Below are positions 11,647-22,950 of a stretch of 64,000 bases of DNA, in pieces (positions within the stretch are counted from its first letter, which is position 1; each line of letters begins with the position of its first letter). The notes beneath the pieces are model-generated. The model worked only from the letters and a program-made list of their open reading frames with translations. It ran no database searches and had not been told where the DNA came from. The stretch is from Actinernus sp. WN-2022 (taxonomy: Eukaryota; Cnidaria; Anthozoa; Actiniaria; Actinernidae), in contig JAOWCC010001501.1 in NCBI GenBank assembly GCA_030867875.1, forward strand, positions 23,557,036 to 23,621,035, given 5' to 3'. Position numbers and translations under genes: made by a program.

Positions 11647-11931
11647 CATAGTTAACAGAGTGGAATGGTTATGAAACCCAGCGACCTTCCTTTGTTATAT
11701 GTCTTTGTTAGCTTTTTTCAACCGTGACCCTGCACAAAACACAATAGAAATTCCAATGTGTTAATCAATCAGCTAATAGAAACGTGTGAGTTCAGTCGTT
11801 CAGGGGACGCTAATGAACTATGACCCTGCACGATCTTTTGTCTTGTCTCCTTCCAACATAAATCGCAGCGCCTTTGGTTAGCCCCTTTGAAGTTTGCCGG
11901 GTTTCATAACCATTCCACTCTATTAACTATG
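11647..11931. mobile_element. Short inverted-repeat transposon, copy 1 of 2
   Basis: Ends CATAGTTAACAGAGTGGAAT and its complement are terminal inverted repeats of about 30 bp. The same ~280-bp element occurs at 43,101-43,381. The flanks GTCAGGGA and GTCAGGAG suggest a slightly decayed 8-bp duplication, which would fit the hAT superfamily. Confidence 0.8.
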
Positions 11932-12049
11932 GTCAGGAGTACTTTTAAGAATTATTCGGGAACGAAAATTAATCTTGCTGCCATTATAAGTTTCAGTCTC
12001 CTCAGGTATATTAAGGCCTGGGTCAAGAATGACCACACCCCTTAGAAGT

Positions 12050-12634
12050 AAAGGGGTGGTCTACTTTCGTTTGGTTGTACCCGATAAGATTGAGTTTAGT
12101 ATGTCTCATGTAGAGTCCCACATTTTAACGTTCTGGCAAAGATGGTTGCCATAGCGACGGACCCTGTGACCTTTGATCTCATTTTGAAACAGAATATGAT
12201 AGAAGGCTTCGGGAGGAAAGTAGAGCGCACAAAGGGTCAGAATTAAAACCGGTGGAACTAATGCAGTTTACCATGTAGTTTTTCAGTCCAACTAGACATC
12301 GTGGAAAAGTATGTTAAATTCATTGAAACTTGAGGGTATCATATTTCACATTTACCTTAATCGGCCTTCCTCTTAAAATTTCCAACCGTTCTAGTTGGAC
12401 CAAGAAAGTATGCACTAACTCTGAATGAATTACAGTAAAATACCCGCCACATTAAAACTCTCTACCTTCCTCCCAGAGGCTTTTATCAAATTTCCTTAAA
12501 TTAAAGTTCAAAGGTCACATTACATGTTTCCATGGAAACTGTAACTAGAAATTGTTAGCCTCGTGCCTTTATCGAGTCTGTCAAAGTGCCATGAAAACAA
12601 CTTACAAGCACGAAGAGATAGACCACCCCCTCTT
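12050..12634. repeat. Large foldback, ~290-bp imperfect arms
   Basis: AAGGGGTGGTCTACTTTC at the left corresponds to GATAGACCACCCCCTCTTGA at the right. Inner blocks such as GAGGGTATCATATTTCAC sit around the centre near 12,340. Arms are diverged but colinear over nearly the whole length. Confidence 0.65.
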
Positions 12635-12666
12635 GATTTGTGGCGGCCATTTTGGAAAAGATTGAG

Positions 12667-12766
12667 NNNNNNNNNNNNNNNNNNNNNNNNNNNNNNNNNN
12701 NNNNNNNNNNNNNNNNNNNNNNNNNNNNNNNNNNNNNNNNNNNNNNNNNNNNNNNNNNNNNNNNNN
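12667..12766. other. Assembly gap (100 N)
   Basis: Exactly 100 N bases, the conventional size for a gap of unknown length. It starts shortly after the end of the large foldback. Open frames running through it are artefacts. Confidence 0.98.
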
Positions 12767-12884
12767 ATATTTTGAGACCAGAGAACTGCAGGGTCACATT
12801 TTTTGGGCAAGTCACAATGCAGATCTAGTAGCCCTCCCCCTCCCCCCCCCCCCCCCTCTACCGCTAAATAATGTCCGGTCCCTA

Positions 12885-13320
12885 AAGACTGCTAAATTCA
12901 GCTAATTATTCTTCCCTTTCGTTATTACTAAGATGATTTCAAATGAAAGTGTATTTCAACTTCAATTCATTGGGAACACACCATCAGAAATCTGAAGAAG
13001 GGTAGTCCAAAATTTAAAAAATATAAATCCTGGAAAAAAAAATATCAAAGAAAAAAACCTGTCTTGCGCAACCAAGGGGCCAAAAAAGTGTGCATCTTGA
13101 GGAAGTACTACCTCCCCCATCCACATTTCTAATGGTGCTTCCCTTGGACACTGAAAGCAATTTATTTATGGAAGTACCCCTTCCTCCATAAAGGTGGGAC
13201 ATACTAGGGGACATGCAAAACGTCTGCTGGTGTGTACTCACCTTAAAAGAGAGTCTGGCTCATTGATGTATATATAGTGGCCCGAGTGAAAGTCCAGATG
13301 AGCTCTTGTATTGAAATTAC
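12885..13320 (+). repeat. Second copy of the 8850 repeat, split
   Basis: The first half (to TTCAACTTCAATTCAT, about 12,970) and second half (GGCCCGAGTGAAAGTCCAGA from 13,279) match 8850-8968. About 300 bp of unrelated sequence lies between. A poly-C run precedes it at about 12,842-12,856. Confidence 0.6.
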
Positions 13321-13506
13321 CTAAATATATTTTTATATTTTTTTAATACTATATGGCATTATTAATAGTCCATTTACTTGTATTTATACGGCTTTCACGT
13401 AAAGAAGTTTGTAACTTACGAAATTACCGTTTTAAATAAAAGTGAATCAATCAATCTATCGCTCTGTTCTTTTTTAATATTAAATTCCATTTATTTCGTT
13501 CAACAG

Positions 13507-16500
13507 ATGACGACCAAAGACTACAGTACAGACGAGCTCAACTACTTCCGGATTTGTCACGTGACCACCAGTATAATTCCTGATGGGTTACGAGCAGTAT
13601 TCCAGCGGGAATGGAACACTCATTACCAGATATCTCATGGCAACTGGCAAGACACAGCACAGAATGGTGCTGATTTCTACAGCTTAGAGTCGGCGAAAAA
13701 TCGGAGAAGGTACTCACGACTGTTGAAAATCATGAAAAACGGGAAGAGGAAAGAATGGGATTTTTCTTGCCTTGACTATGCCATACTTCACTCCGATAAT
13801 ATTGGTTCTAAGCTTGATGAAACTACTAAGGCAAGCCTTCATGATCTGAAGGAGTTTCGTAATGTCGTCTTTACGCACACAACCAACGGAAGTCTTAACG
13901 AAGCTGATTTTAAAGTTGGTATTCGGAAAGTCATCACCGCATTCAGCTCTTTGAAGCTCGATGTTGCTGCCGTAAAGGAAATAAAGAACCAGAAGAGCTT
14001 TCCAATAGAAGAAGTTACAGCCCTCAAAAAGCAACTTCAAGACGAGAAAGACAAGACCTGTGCACTTGAAGAGGAGCTAAATGCCGACCTAAAGCCATTT
14101 TCTGTGTTACCTCCAAAGCCGTCCCACGAGAGCATAGAGCGTCTAAAAGAAGTGGCGCAGATAGTTGATACAATGAATAGGATGAGAGAGGAAAAGAGGG
14201 ACGAGGTAACCGTGATTTATCTGTCAGGAAACCCTGGTTCTGGAAAGAGCCAAATGGCAAGGCAGATTGGCGAAAACGTATTTAATGACACGTCCGATCA
14301 GACAACAGACTTGAAGTTTGTTATGACATTAAACGCAGAAAATGTTGCCAACCTTCTCCAGTCTTACACTGAGTTTGCCTACAGACTGGGGTGCCCTGAA
14401 GATTCTATATCCAGCATTATAAAATCTGAAGAGATAAAACTAGAAAAAAAATCCTCCATTTGAAAACTCTCGCCGGTCAAAAGCTGCACAAATATTCTTG
14501 GTGGCTGATTATTGTAGACAATGTGACAGATCTTAAAGCAATTTGCCAGTACTTACCACAAGCTGGAGAAAAGGCTTGGGGAAACGGTCAAGTTCTAGTT
14601 ACTACCCAAGATCGTTCCTCTATTTCTTATGATTCGCACACTTTCCATGTTCCATTGAGTGTCGGCATGGCACCTGAAGAAGCTATTGCTGTGTTATCGA
14701 AGATCTCTGGTTTCCTTGGTGAGATAGCCATCGTAGTGAAAGTGGCTGAGGTCTTGGATTTCCAACCACTGGCATTAGCATGCGCAGCAACGTACGTTAG
14801 ACGAATAAGGGAAGCAGGGCTTTCTATTACCTGGTCTGATTACTTGCGAAAGCTCGCAGAAGGCAAACGAGAAACGGCTGAGAAGATTTTCAAAGAAACG
14901 AGCCTGACCTATCCCCAAACAATGACAGCAGCAATCACGTTAGCCCTGGAAAGGGAGATCAACGACAACATAATTATGAAGCATGTTTTCCAGTATCTGT
15001 TACTTTTGGCACCTGAACCTTTGTCCCTAGATTATATCGTTCATTATGTTACTCAGTTTACACCTGATACAGACGAAGAGTACCTCTCAGCACAGATTGC
15101 AACCTCTTCACTGATGTTGTATTCTGGAGCGGAATCTAACGAGGTACGAGTGCACCAAGTTGTGCGTTACTGCCTTAAACGATATATTTTCAGTGAAGAT
15201 GATGAGCTTGACCTGGATGTTCTTACTGCAGCCACTTTGACCTTTGATGAAATCAAATCATTTGATAAATACAATGTTCAGGAAAGTCATCATTTACAAA
15301 CACGAACAATGACACACATTTCTTGCCTTGTTCTACAAATAAACTGTTATTGGATAAAGAACTCCACAAAGATGAAAAATGTTTGGTCAAAACGACGAGA
15401 CATAATAAACTGTTTGGAGAACATAGGAATAATATGTGGTAATCAATTCTATGATCGCATTGCAAAGACGATTTTAGAGATCACCCTGGAGTTGAAGATA
15501 TGCATTGGTGGAGAAAACCATTCAGACGTGGCTTTTACATTGCAAAATATTGGTAATACTGCTGCTAATCAAGGCCTGTATGAACAAGCGAAAAAGTACT
15601 ATGAGAAGGCACTGGCTATAATGACGAAACTATTGGGGCTGGACCATCCAGACGTGGCTGTTACGTTGAATAATCTTGGTAGTACTGCTAATAAACAAGG
15701 CCAGTATGAAACAGGGAAAAAGTACTATGAGAGGGCACTGGACATAAGGGAAACAGTCTTGGGGCCGGACCATCCAGACGTGGCTGATACGTTGAATAAT
15801 CTTGGTAGTACTGCTAATAATCAAGGTCAGTATGAAACAGCGAAAAAGTACTATGAGAGGGCACTGGGCATAAGGGAAACAGTCTTGGGGCCGAACCATC
15901 CAGACGTGGCTGATATGGTGAATAACCTTGGTAATACTGCTAATAAACAAGGCCAGTATGAAACAGCGAAAAAGTACTATGAGAGGGCACTGGGCATAAG
16001 GGAAACAGTCTTGGGGCCGGACCATCCAGACGTGGCTGATACGTTGAATAACCTTGGTAATACTGCTTCTACTCAAGGCCAGTATGAAACAGCGAAAAAG
16101 TACTATGAGATGGCACTGGACATAAGGGAAACAGTCTTGGGGCCGTACCATCCACACGTGGCTGATACTTTGAATAATCTTGGTAATACTGCTTCTACTC
16201 AAGGCCAGTATGAAACAGCGAAAAAGTACTATGAGAGGGCACTGGGCATAAGGGAAACAGTCTTGGGGCCGGACCATCCAAATGTGGCTGATACGTTGAA
16301 TAACCTTGGTAATACTGCTAATAATCAAGCCCAGTATGAAACAGCGAAAAAGTACTATGAGAGGGCACTGGGTATAATGACGAAACTCTTGGGGCCGAAC
16401 CATCCAGACGTGGCTGATATGGTGAATAACCTTGGTAATACTGCTAATAAACAAGGCCAGTATGAAACAGCGAAAAAGTACTATGAGAGGGCACTGGGCA

Positions 16501-16898
16501 TAAGGGAAACAGTCTTGGGGCCGGACCATCCAGATGTGGCTGATACGTTGAATAATCTTGGTAGTACTGCTAATAATCAAGGTCAGTATGAAACAGCGAA
16601 AACGTACTATGAGAGGGCACTGGGCATAAGGGAAACAGTCTTGGGGCCGGACCATCCAGACGTGGCTGATACGTTGAATAACCTTGGTAATACTGCTTCT
16701 ACTCAAGGCCAGTATGAAACAGCGAAAAAGTACTATGAGATGGCACTGGACATAAGGGAAACAGTCTTGGGGCCGTACCATCCACACGTGGCTGATACTT
16801 TGAATAATCTTGGTAATACTGCTTCTACTCAAGGCCAGTATGAAACAGCGAAAAAGTACTACGAGAGAGCACTGGGAATAGGGAAAACAGCCACTTAA
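13507..16898 (+). CDS. HEPN_DZIP3-like / P-loop NTPase / TPR protein, one frameshift
   Basis: About 1130 codons. The ATG at 13,507 directly follows a splice-acceptor-like TTTCGTTCAACAG, so an upstream exon is possible. Residues ~10-150 match the HEPN domain of DZIP3-like proteins (ELNYFRICHVTTSIIPDGLR, EFRNVVFTHTTNGSLNEADF). A short coiled coil follows, then a P-loop (GNPGSGKS), a Walker B strand (WWLIIVDNV) and VLVTTQDRS, the STAND/NB-ARC layout, then a winged-helix-like linker. From 15,531 there are eleven 42-residue (126-bp) kinesin-light-chain-type TPRs, nearly identical at DNA level; the last is cut short by the stop. Such proteins act as cytosolic sensors: TPRs receive the signal, the NTPase oligomerises and the N-terminal domain acts. 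The reading frame shifts by one base at the A8 run 14,444-14,451, between P-loop and Walker B, so this is either a sequence error or a recent lesion. The ligand is unknown. Confidence 0.9.
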
Positions 16899-16918
16899 AG
16901 TGCCTATCACCCTTCTCA

Positions 16919-17200
16919 CTGGTTAGCTCAGTTGGTAGAGCATGATCTAGAGTGCGGGAGGTCGGGTTTTCGAACCCGGCCGCGTCCTTGGGCAGGGACG
17001 TATAATCCGTTGGCCTTGTCTCCTTCCTCTTCTAATCTATATGAGAGGGACGTAAAATAACCTGTTGTGTTATTTCGAGAAAGAGTAGGGGATTGTCTCC
17101 CGACACAACAGCCTGGTATTCTGAGGTACTAACAATCACTCATGATTGTAAACTGCACGGCAGCACATTGCGCCACAATAGCAGTCTATATCACAAAATA
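16919..17200 (+). mobile_element. tRNA-derived SINE (type A), full head
   Basis: GGTTAGCTCAGTTGGTAGAG (A box) and GGTCGGGTTTTCGAACCCGG (B box) begin the element about 20 bp after the TPR gene's stop. The body (CCGTTGGCC, AATAACCTGTTGT, CAACAGCCTGG, TTGTAAACTGC) recurs without the tRNA head at 48,045-48,240. It is not a tRNA gene because the anticodon and acceptor stems do not close. Confidence 0.8.
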
Positions 17201-17310
17201 TAACCTTGTGAAGCGCATGTGAATATATTCATATATAATTATTATCTATATTATCTTATTATCTATTATATATCTGCGCTATATAAATGAATACCTCCTT
17301 ACCAGTTTGA

Positions 17311-17650
17311 TAGCTACGAACCTTCGAAATGTATTATTCTCCATGGCGCCTTTCTATCACAACATCATCGATTTATAGATATATAATATACACAGTTTGC
17401 GAGTTGTTAGTAAAGAAAAACGTCATTTTAGTCAACATGTTAAGTATTTCTTTAAATTATTGCAAAGTCAAATTAATTATATAGCATATAGACATACAGG
17501 AATCGACCCAGGCTTTTACTTACGCGGTCATGGGTCAGGAAAGGTCGCATTTACACGATTTCAAACATGCGTAGAACATTGAATACTTTCTGTAAGACAA
17601 AACGTTCTTCACAGAAGTATTCAAACCATTTCGAAGGTTCATAGCTACAA
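17311..17650. repeat. Foldback element, 24-bp ends
   Basis: TGATAGCTACGAACCTTCGA at 17,310 is the complement of TCGAAGGTTCATAGCTACAA at 17,631. The interior has no coding signal. Confidence 0.6.
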
Positions 17651-19494
17651 AACCTGCAAGAAGGGTCATAGGTACTTTAAATGTATTTGTCAGTAAACGT
17701 GTGTAGCTTACAAAGCAGCATGTGCCTGATCCAGTGTGTTACGGTAGAAATACTGCTCCGCAGAGACCACCACAAATTGTATAGTTTAATTAATGTTTAT
17801 TTCTAGTTTGATCATTGTTTGACTATTCGATCTGAAACGATTAACATACATGCATTAAGAAGTGTTTATAAACACAGAAACGCAAATCTAGACGATACAA
17901 ATATCCTTGAACCAAATTGTATACTATATTTACTTGTGTGGGACAGAGCGGGAAAATGGAGCGCATGCGCACTAGGTACTTTATTAAAAGTGAATCAAGA
18001 TGGCCGGCGAGCGGGAGTGAATTGTAGCTCTTTTTCAGGGACCTCTCACAGCTCAAGAAATATCACGATTACCTTATTACTTCATACCATGGACTGATAT
18101 TCTTCAGTGACTTCTGTGAGCCCAAATAACACATAATCCAGTTCACAAGAAGAACGCTACAATTGCTCGTTCAACTCTGTCTACAAGAAAAACGAACCAT
18201 TTCGAAATGTTCATATGCGACTAAAAAAAATAAAAAATAAGCCGGAAACTTGTGAACATATAAGCTTTATACTTTGGTTGAGAACTAAGGAGGTAATAGT
18301 TTTCAACATATAAAATACCATATTCGAGATTTTCATACAATTTTTCAAAGGAAGCATTTGAAGTTATAGTAGTGACTAGACTGTCTACGTACAGCAGTAG
18401 AAATCCTGGAACGATAATCCACATTACCAAACTCCAAAGACTGTAAGTAAATCTACAGAGCTATTATGGGAAAATGGTTACTCTAAGAGACTATAATGAA
18501 ATTACGAAAATCATTATAAAACCAACGCAGGAAATTTTGACACCATTGAAAGAAATGCGCGCGAGCGGTGAACGCGAGAAAAAATAATATTTTGAATGAG
18601 AGAACGTGAAATTCTTTTAGAATGCAAGGTGTGGACTTATAAAATGTTTATTGAATATAAAAAGAAATGAAACTAAATACAAAAGGTATATAAAGCTAAA
18701 TATAAAACTATGATTGAAATCGTTACACATCAATTTTCTAAAACGGTTGAAATTATAACACTACAAAAAAAACGGGAATGGGTTACATTCTGAGCATGGC
18801 ACAAAACTCAAAGACCAGAGGTCTGACTCCTCTGGGGAGCAGCGCCCCAGCGCTAAACTCGAAGAAAACTCATAAAACGCTCTGTATTTATAACAAATTA
18901 GCTACCTGAACATGTATGAATCAGGAAATGAGTCATGCATTCCTGAACAAACACTGAAAATAGCTTTCCATCCCGTCAAGCCCGAAATGTACGTACAGGA
19001 TATCTCAAACAAGTAATCCGTTTATCTGATGAAATCTAAACACGCCCGAAAGAAAATGAACATGCAAGGAATGAAGAACATTCCAAGGCATAGAGAAAAC
19101 TAAAGCCTAAATACTTGTAAGGAAAAGTAATAATTTATGTTATTGCCTTGTAACACGTGCAATCAAAACGCTCCGACTGTTTCTGTGGAAACACAATTAG
19201 ATAGTACTCTAGTTATTCGTGACCATAACATAAGATAATATCAAAAAATTACCTGCAGCAATCTTATAGTCAGCATAATGACCAAACACTGAAACATTCC
19301 CTTGGATCCACAATAAAAGACCAAAGTAGATCTTTAATTTAAGCTTACGTTTACCTTGAGTGAGTCGAGAGTTGAACATATGCATATTTGCTTGGCTCAT
19401 CAGAAATTAATCTGTGCTGAGGCCTGAGGGTGTATTCTGGCTTCGTGTATATATCGTCAATCAGAGGACCAAGATAGTGAGCTGGGGTCTTCGC
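17651..19494. other. Intergenic, no gene seen
   Basis: AT-rich DNA with several short chance frames. No domain, splice pattern or repeat structure could be supported. Confidence 0.45.
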
Positions 19495-19529
19495 CGAGTG
19501 TTATGACGTGAGATATTTTCGCAAGTTTC

Positions 19530-19865
19530 AAATTTAAAACAAGAGCGCCAGTTGAAATATCCTGAGCCTGTTGGAAGGCTTTCGCACGAGTGAAGTTAAA
19601 TAAAACATTAAAGTGCTTACATTTGAGAGATGGGACTCCAAATTAGAGAGAAATTTCCTCGCGGTTCGACCATTTTGATTTACTGTATTAAATTATGTAA
19701 ATAAATTAACCTGGCGAGTGTTACGTGACCAGCACAGTGCAATCTGATTGGTGGTGAACTTGAAATTTAATACATGGGTCAAAAGTCACATTTTGTTGCA
19801 CGGAACAAAAAAATAACCGCTTGCATTTTAAGACTCGGTGCTGCCACAGGCAGCCCGAGTAATAA
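19530..19865 (-). repeat. Dispersed repeat, copy 2 (inverted relative to 7195)
   Basis: Reverse-complement copy of 7195-7530, ending at the head GGCAGCCCGAGTAATAA. The pair lies in opposite orientation and encloses about 12 kb, including the HEPN/NTPase/TPR gene. Confidence 0.75.
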
Positions 19866-20870
19866 TCCTTAAACATACATACTGACTAAGTGTTGCATTA
19901 CAGCTAAAATAAATCTCGTAAAAGCTAAACCTATGCTAAGGAAATAGCCAAAATTGTGCTAAAAACGTTACCAGAAAATTACTCAAAATACTCGCTTTTC
20001 GACCTGGTCACATTTTTTCCTTTGTTCAACAAAGGAAAAGGTCCTCAGCCATGACGTTTTATATAGGGCCACACTCGTACAGTGAAAAGTGGTATAAAGA
20101 CCCTTTCAATTATCAAGTATAAAGGTGCATGCACGTGAGTGATTTGGTTCTTCCGATTGGACAATATACTCATTAAGTATTCATGACCTTTGTGAATTTT
20201 GTTTTTAAATGAAATGTTACATGTAAAAAAAAAAAAATCAGTTATCATTGTTCTGATTTCAGAAAGTCGACAATAAAACATAGTTGTAATCGAATGCCTT
20301 TGGAAGAGCAGTTTTGTGTTCATTTAATTTTGTTCATGTTAGATAAGTGTTGACACTAATTATGTTGTGTGGGTCTTATGTGCGGGACTCTGTTGGTGTA
20401 TGAAATTAAGGGCCTGCATTTGGACCAATAGTATACCTTTCCCTTCCCAGTTCCCTGTGTTTACTTGATTTTTTTGAATATCTGGACTAAAACAGCAAAT
20501 TAAGGAGCAATTGTTTGCTTGTGTAGAAGACTACTTGAGAAATGGCGACTCTTCAAGTACCATCGCGCTTAATTTTCTTGATCTTCATTTTATTCTCCCC
20601 ATGCAAGCACAAGCAAAGTGAGACAAATACATGTGTAGGATAATTAACAGATATAAATAGCCTCCATAGCAAACTACATGTACATGTATGAGATACATAT
20701 CTGCATTTTTTTTCGTGTATACTTCATTTGAGACAACAAACTGTTATTGTAAACCTGTTTTTAATTCCCCTTTCCGAAGTTCAAAGGGAGACTGGTGCCG
20801 AGTTCGTGCCGCAAGGAGTTATGGGGCTGATTTTAGGGACGCGTTCGCAAGATGGCGGATGTTGATATAA
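19866..20870. other. Intergenic; contains a shared repeat end at 20,110-20,190
   Basis: The block AAAGGTGCATGCACGTGAGT followed by GATTGGACAATATACTCATT matches the 3' end of the 933-bp insertion at 37,986-38,918. No gene recognised; the last ~200 bp probably form the 5' flank of the THAP gene. Confidence 0.5.
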
Positions 20871-20879
20871 AGTGATGCG

Positions 20880-21620
20880 ATGGGGAAGTATAATTGTTGT
20901 GTGCCAAAATGTTCAAACAACTGGAGAAATTCACCTGGTCTGAAGTTCCACTCTCTGCCAGCAGACCATAAAGTACGTGTAGAGTATAAAAGGCTGATCA
21001 GAAATGACAATCTAAAGGAATTCAGCACTAGTACGAAAATATGTGGTGCACACTTCCCTGGAGGAGAGAGGATGTCTCAAGCGCAGCTTCCGACTTTGTT
21101 TCCTTGGACTAAGCCCGAAAAAACCCGCCGTGAAATCATGAAATACGATCTACCGAAGAGAGCAAAAACGTCAGAGCAGAGGTCCTCTCCCTCTTCTACA
21201 GTTTGCTGTGCAGATAATGTGCCAGAAGCTACTGTTAGTGAACTTGGCTGTGTGTCTGAAACTGAAACTTGTGAAAGCCAACTAGCCAAAACAAACTCCG
21301 GTTCACTTTCAGCATCTTCAGAGAATCCTGCCCTTGATAGTGATGTTGTGGAACCCCGCAGTATGACCACAGATGGCAATGATAAGTCAAGTCTTTATAA
21401 TGAACAAGAAGCCGAAATAGTCTCTCTGAAAGAAAGGCTAAACTCCTTGGAAAAGGATTTTGATAAACTCAAGTACAAACACGAACACGAACCTAAGTTT
21501 GACATTGATGTGTACAAAAATTGCGATGAGGATATATCGTTTTTTACTGGTTTTCCAAATTATGGTTCAATGGTCCTGTGCTACGATATACCACAGGAAG
21601 CCCAAGCTCTGTTTATGTAA
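20880..21620 (+). CDS. THAP zinc-finger protein, transposase-like, truncated
   Basis: A 246-codon frame from ATG 20,880. Residues 1-80 form a THAP domain, a C2CH zinc-binding DNA-binding module: CCVPKC at the start, FHSLP, then ICGAHF and the closing LPTLFPW motif. A serine-rich linker, a predicted coiled coil (EAEIVSLKERLNSLEKDFDK) and a final DEDISFFTGFPNYGSM segment follow. In THAP-linked transposases that last segment stands just before a DDE nuclease domain, which is absent here: the frame stops after QALFM. The gene is therefore a 3'-truncated transposase relative or a domesticated DNA-binding protein. Its last 10 codons lie in the left arm of a near-perfect palindrome, which may be what replaced the missing end. 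Confidence 0.85.
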   Translation: MGKYNCCVPKCSNNWRNSPGLKFHSLPADHKVRVEYKRLIRNDNLKEFSTSTKICGAHFPGGERMSQAQLPTLFPWTKPEKTRREIMKYDLPKRAKTSEQRSSPSSTVCCADNVPEATVSELGCVSETETCESQLAKTNSGSLSASSENPALDSDVVEPRSMTTDGNDKSSLYNEQEAEIVSLKERLNSLEKDFDKLKYKHEHEPKFDIDVYKNCDEDISFFTGFPNYGSMVLCYDIPQEAQALFM

Positions 21621-21993
21621 ATTTAATTTATAAGGGTTTGTATGGGAATTTTTAAATCTGGCTTTTCGATAAATATACTGTAATAAAGTGAATAAAACTT
21701 ACCTGGTGTCTATAATCTGTCTCTTGGCTGTGTCTGTACGTAGTTTCAGCGAATTTGGGCGAATTTTGAATCCCTTACTCTTCATAGTCTTCTATACTAT
21801 GAAGAGTAAGGGATTCAAAATTCGCCCAAATTCGCTGAAACTACGTACAGACACAGCCAAGAGAAAGATTATAGACACCAGGTAAGTTTTATTCACTTTA
21901 TTACAGTATATTTATCGAAAAGCCAGATTTAAAAATTCCCATACAAACCCTTATAGATTAAATTTACATAAACAGAGCTTGGGCTTCCTGTGA
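21592..21993. repeat. Near-perfect ~400-bp palindrome
   Basis: Left arm 21,592-21,787 and right arm 21,797-21,993 are reverse complements with only a few differences and a loop of about 9 bp. The left arm starts inside the THAP reading frame. The right arm contains a donor-like CACCAG/GTAAGTTTTATTC and a frame with KIRPNSLKLRTDTAKRK, which is exon-like on that strand. RNA through it would form a ~196-bp duplex. Confidence 0.9.
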
Positions 21994-22950
21994 TTCAATT
22001 GACTTTACAACCATATGTTTTTAGGTAAACATGTACAAATCATTTGAGTGGGCTCCCTCTTGTTGAATCTGCGCATGCAATATGCTAAACACTTTCTCTT
22101 GCACAACATTCCACATTCAAGCATGAGAAAACAGAAACCTGTCACCACTAATAATTTCCGAGTTTCTTTTGTTAGGTTTACAAAGGTTTAATGAGGCTTT
22201 CATGAAAACAACAGAGAGAAGTCTGATTAAACAGAAACATGTGAACACTAAAGCCCGCCCGCTCGTCTACACGACCATTTTTTTGGGTACGGTTCTCCTA
22301 AATTTTAGGTAATTTTAGGGAAATTTTAACAAGACATACAAGCAGACTTAAGCAGCAATTGTTGTTCACACGGTGCAATGTGCTGCGCGCATTGTTGCCG
22401 AAGTAGAACTCGATCCTACTTCTGCAACATTGCCGGCAATATTACGCGCAATGTGTGTGTCCGTACCGGCTTGAGAAGCCGCCAAACCTGTCACCACTGG
22501 AGTCGGTTACGTTTCTCACCAAATTTAAATTTAATCGCTTACTCATGTACTTCGGAAATGTGGATGATCGTTTATCCATGGACAACCAGGCCCAGTTTGA
22601 CAGGACAATGGATTCTACTGAAGGGCAGAAAAATCAATGTCGAAGTTCGTTTTTAGCTTTTTTAAATTTCTCTAGACGACCTGTACTACTTGTTTTCGCC
22701 AAAAGACATGCGATGAATGCATTTTCAATGTTAATAATATTACAAAAATACTCAATTCTGATTGACTGAGCATAGACATGTTAATCACCAACAGCACTGC
22801 AAACACAGTAAATTTGAAACGAAAACTAGTTAATTAATTCGATGCAAAAACTAGTTTATTCAATTCTCCTTTTAAGTTTTGCATCTATATTATTGACTGC
22901 GGACTCGTGTTATTTTGTTGAATTTTCAAACATCACTCGTCGCACTATGG
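21994..22950. other. Intergenic, no gene seen
   Basis: Contains a small hairpin around 22,385-22,450 (GCGCATTGTTGCCGAAGTAG and its near complement) and AT-rich sequence. Two overlapping short frames at 22,378-22,769 have no recognisable domain. Confidence 0.4.

Noticed and set aside
12520..12828. Four open frames through the N run
   Set aside because: They exist only because N codons are not stops.
15630..16919. 429-codon minus-strand open frame
   Set aside because: It is the antisense of the TPR array; the 126-bp repeat keeps the opposite strand open. The sense strand has the known TPR pattern.
16919..16985. tRNA gene
   Set aside because: A and B boxes are present but the cloverleaf does not close and the sequence continues into a repeated body; it is a SINE head. 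The same holds for 51,661, 53,450 and 62,340.
21688..21885. 65-codon frame downstream of the THAP gene
   Set aside because: It runs from one palindrome arm through the loop into the other, so it cannot be an original gene; only its second half is exon-like.
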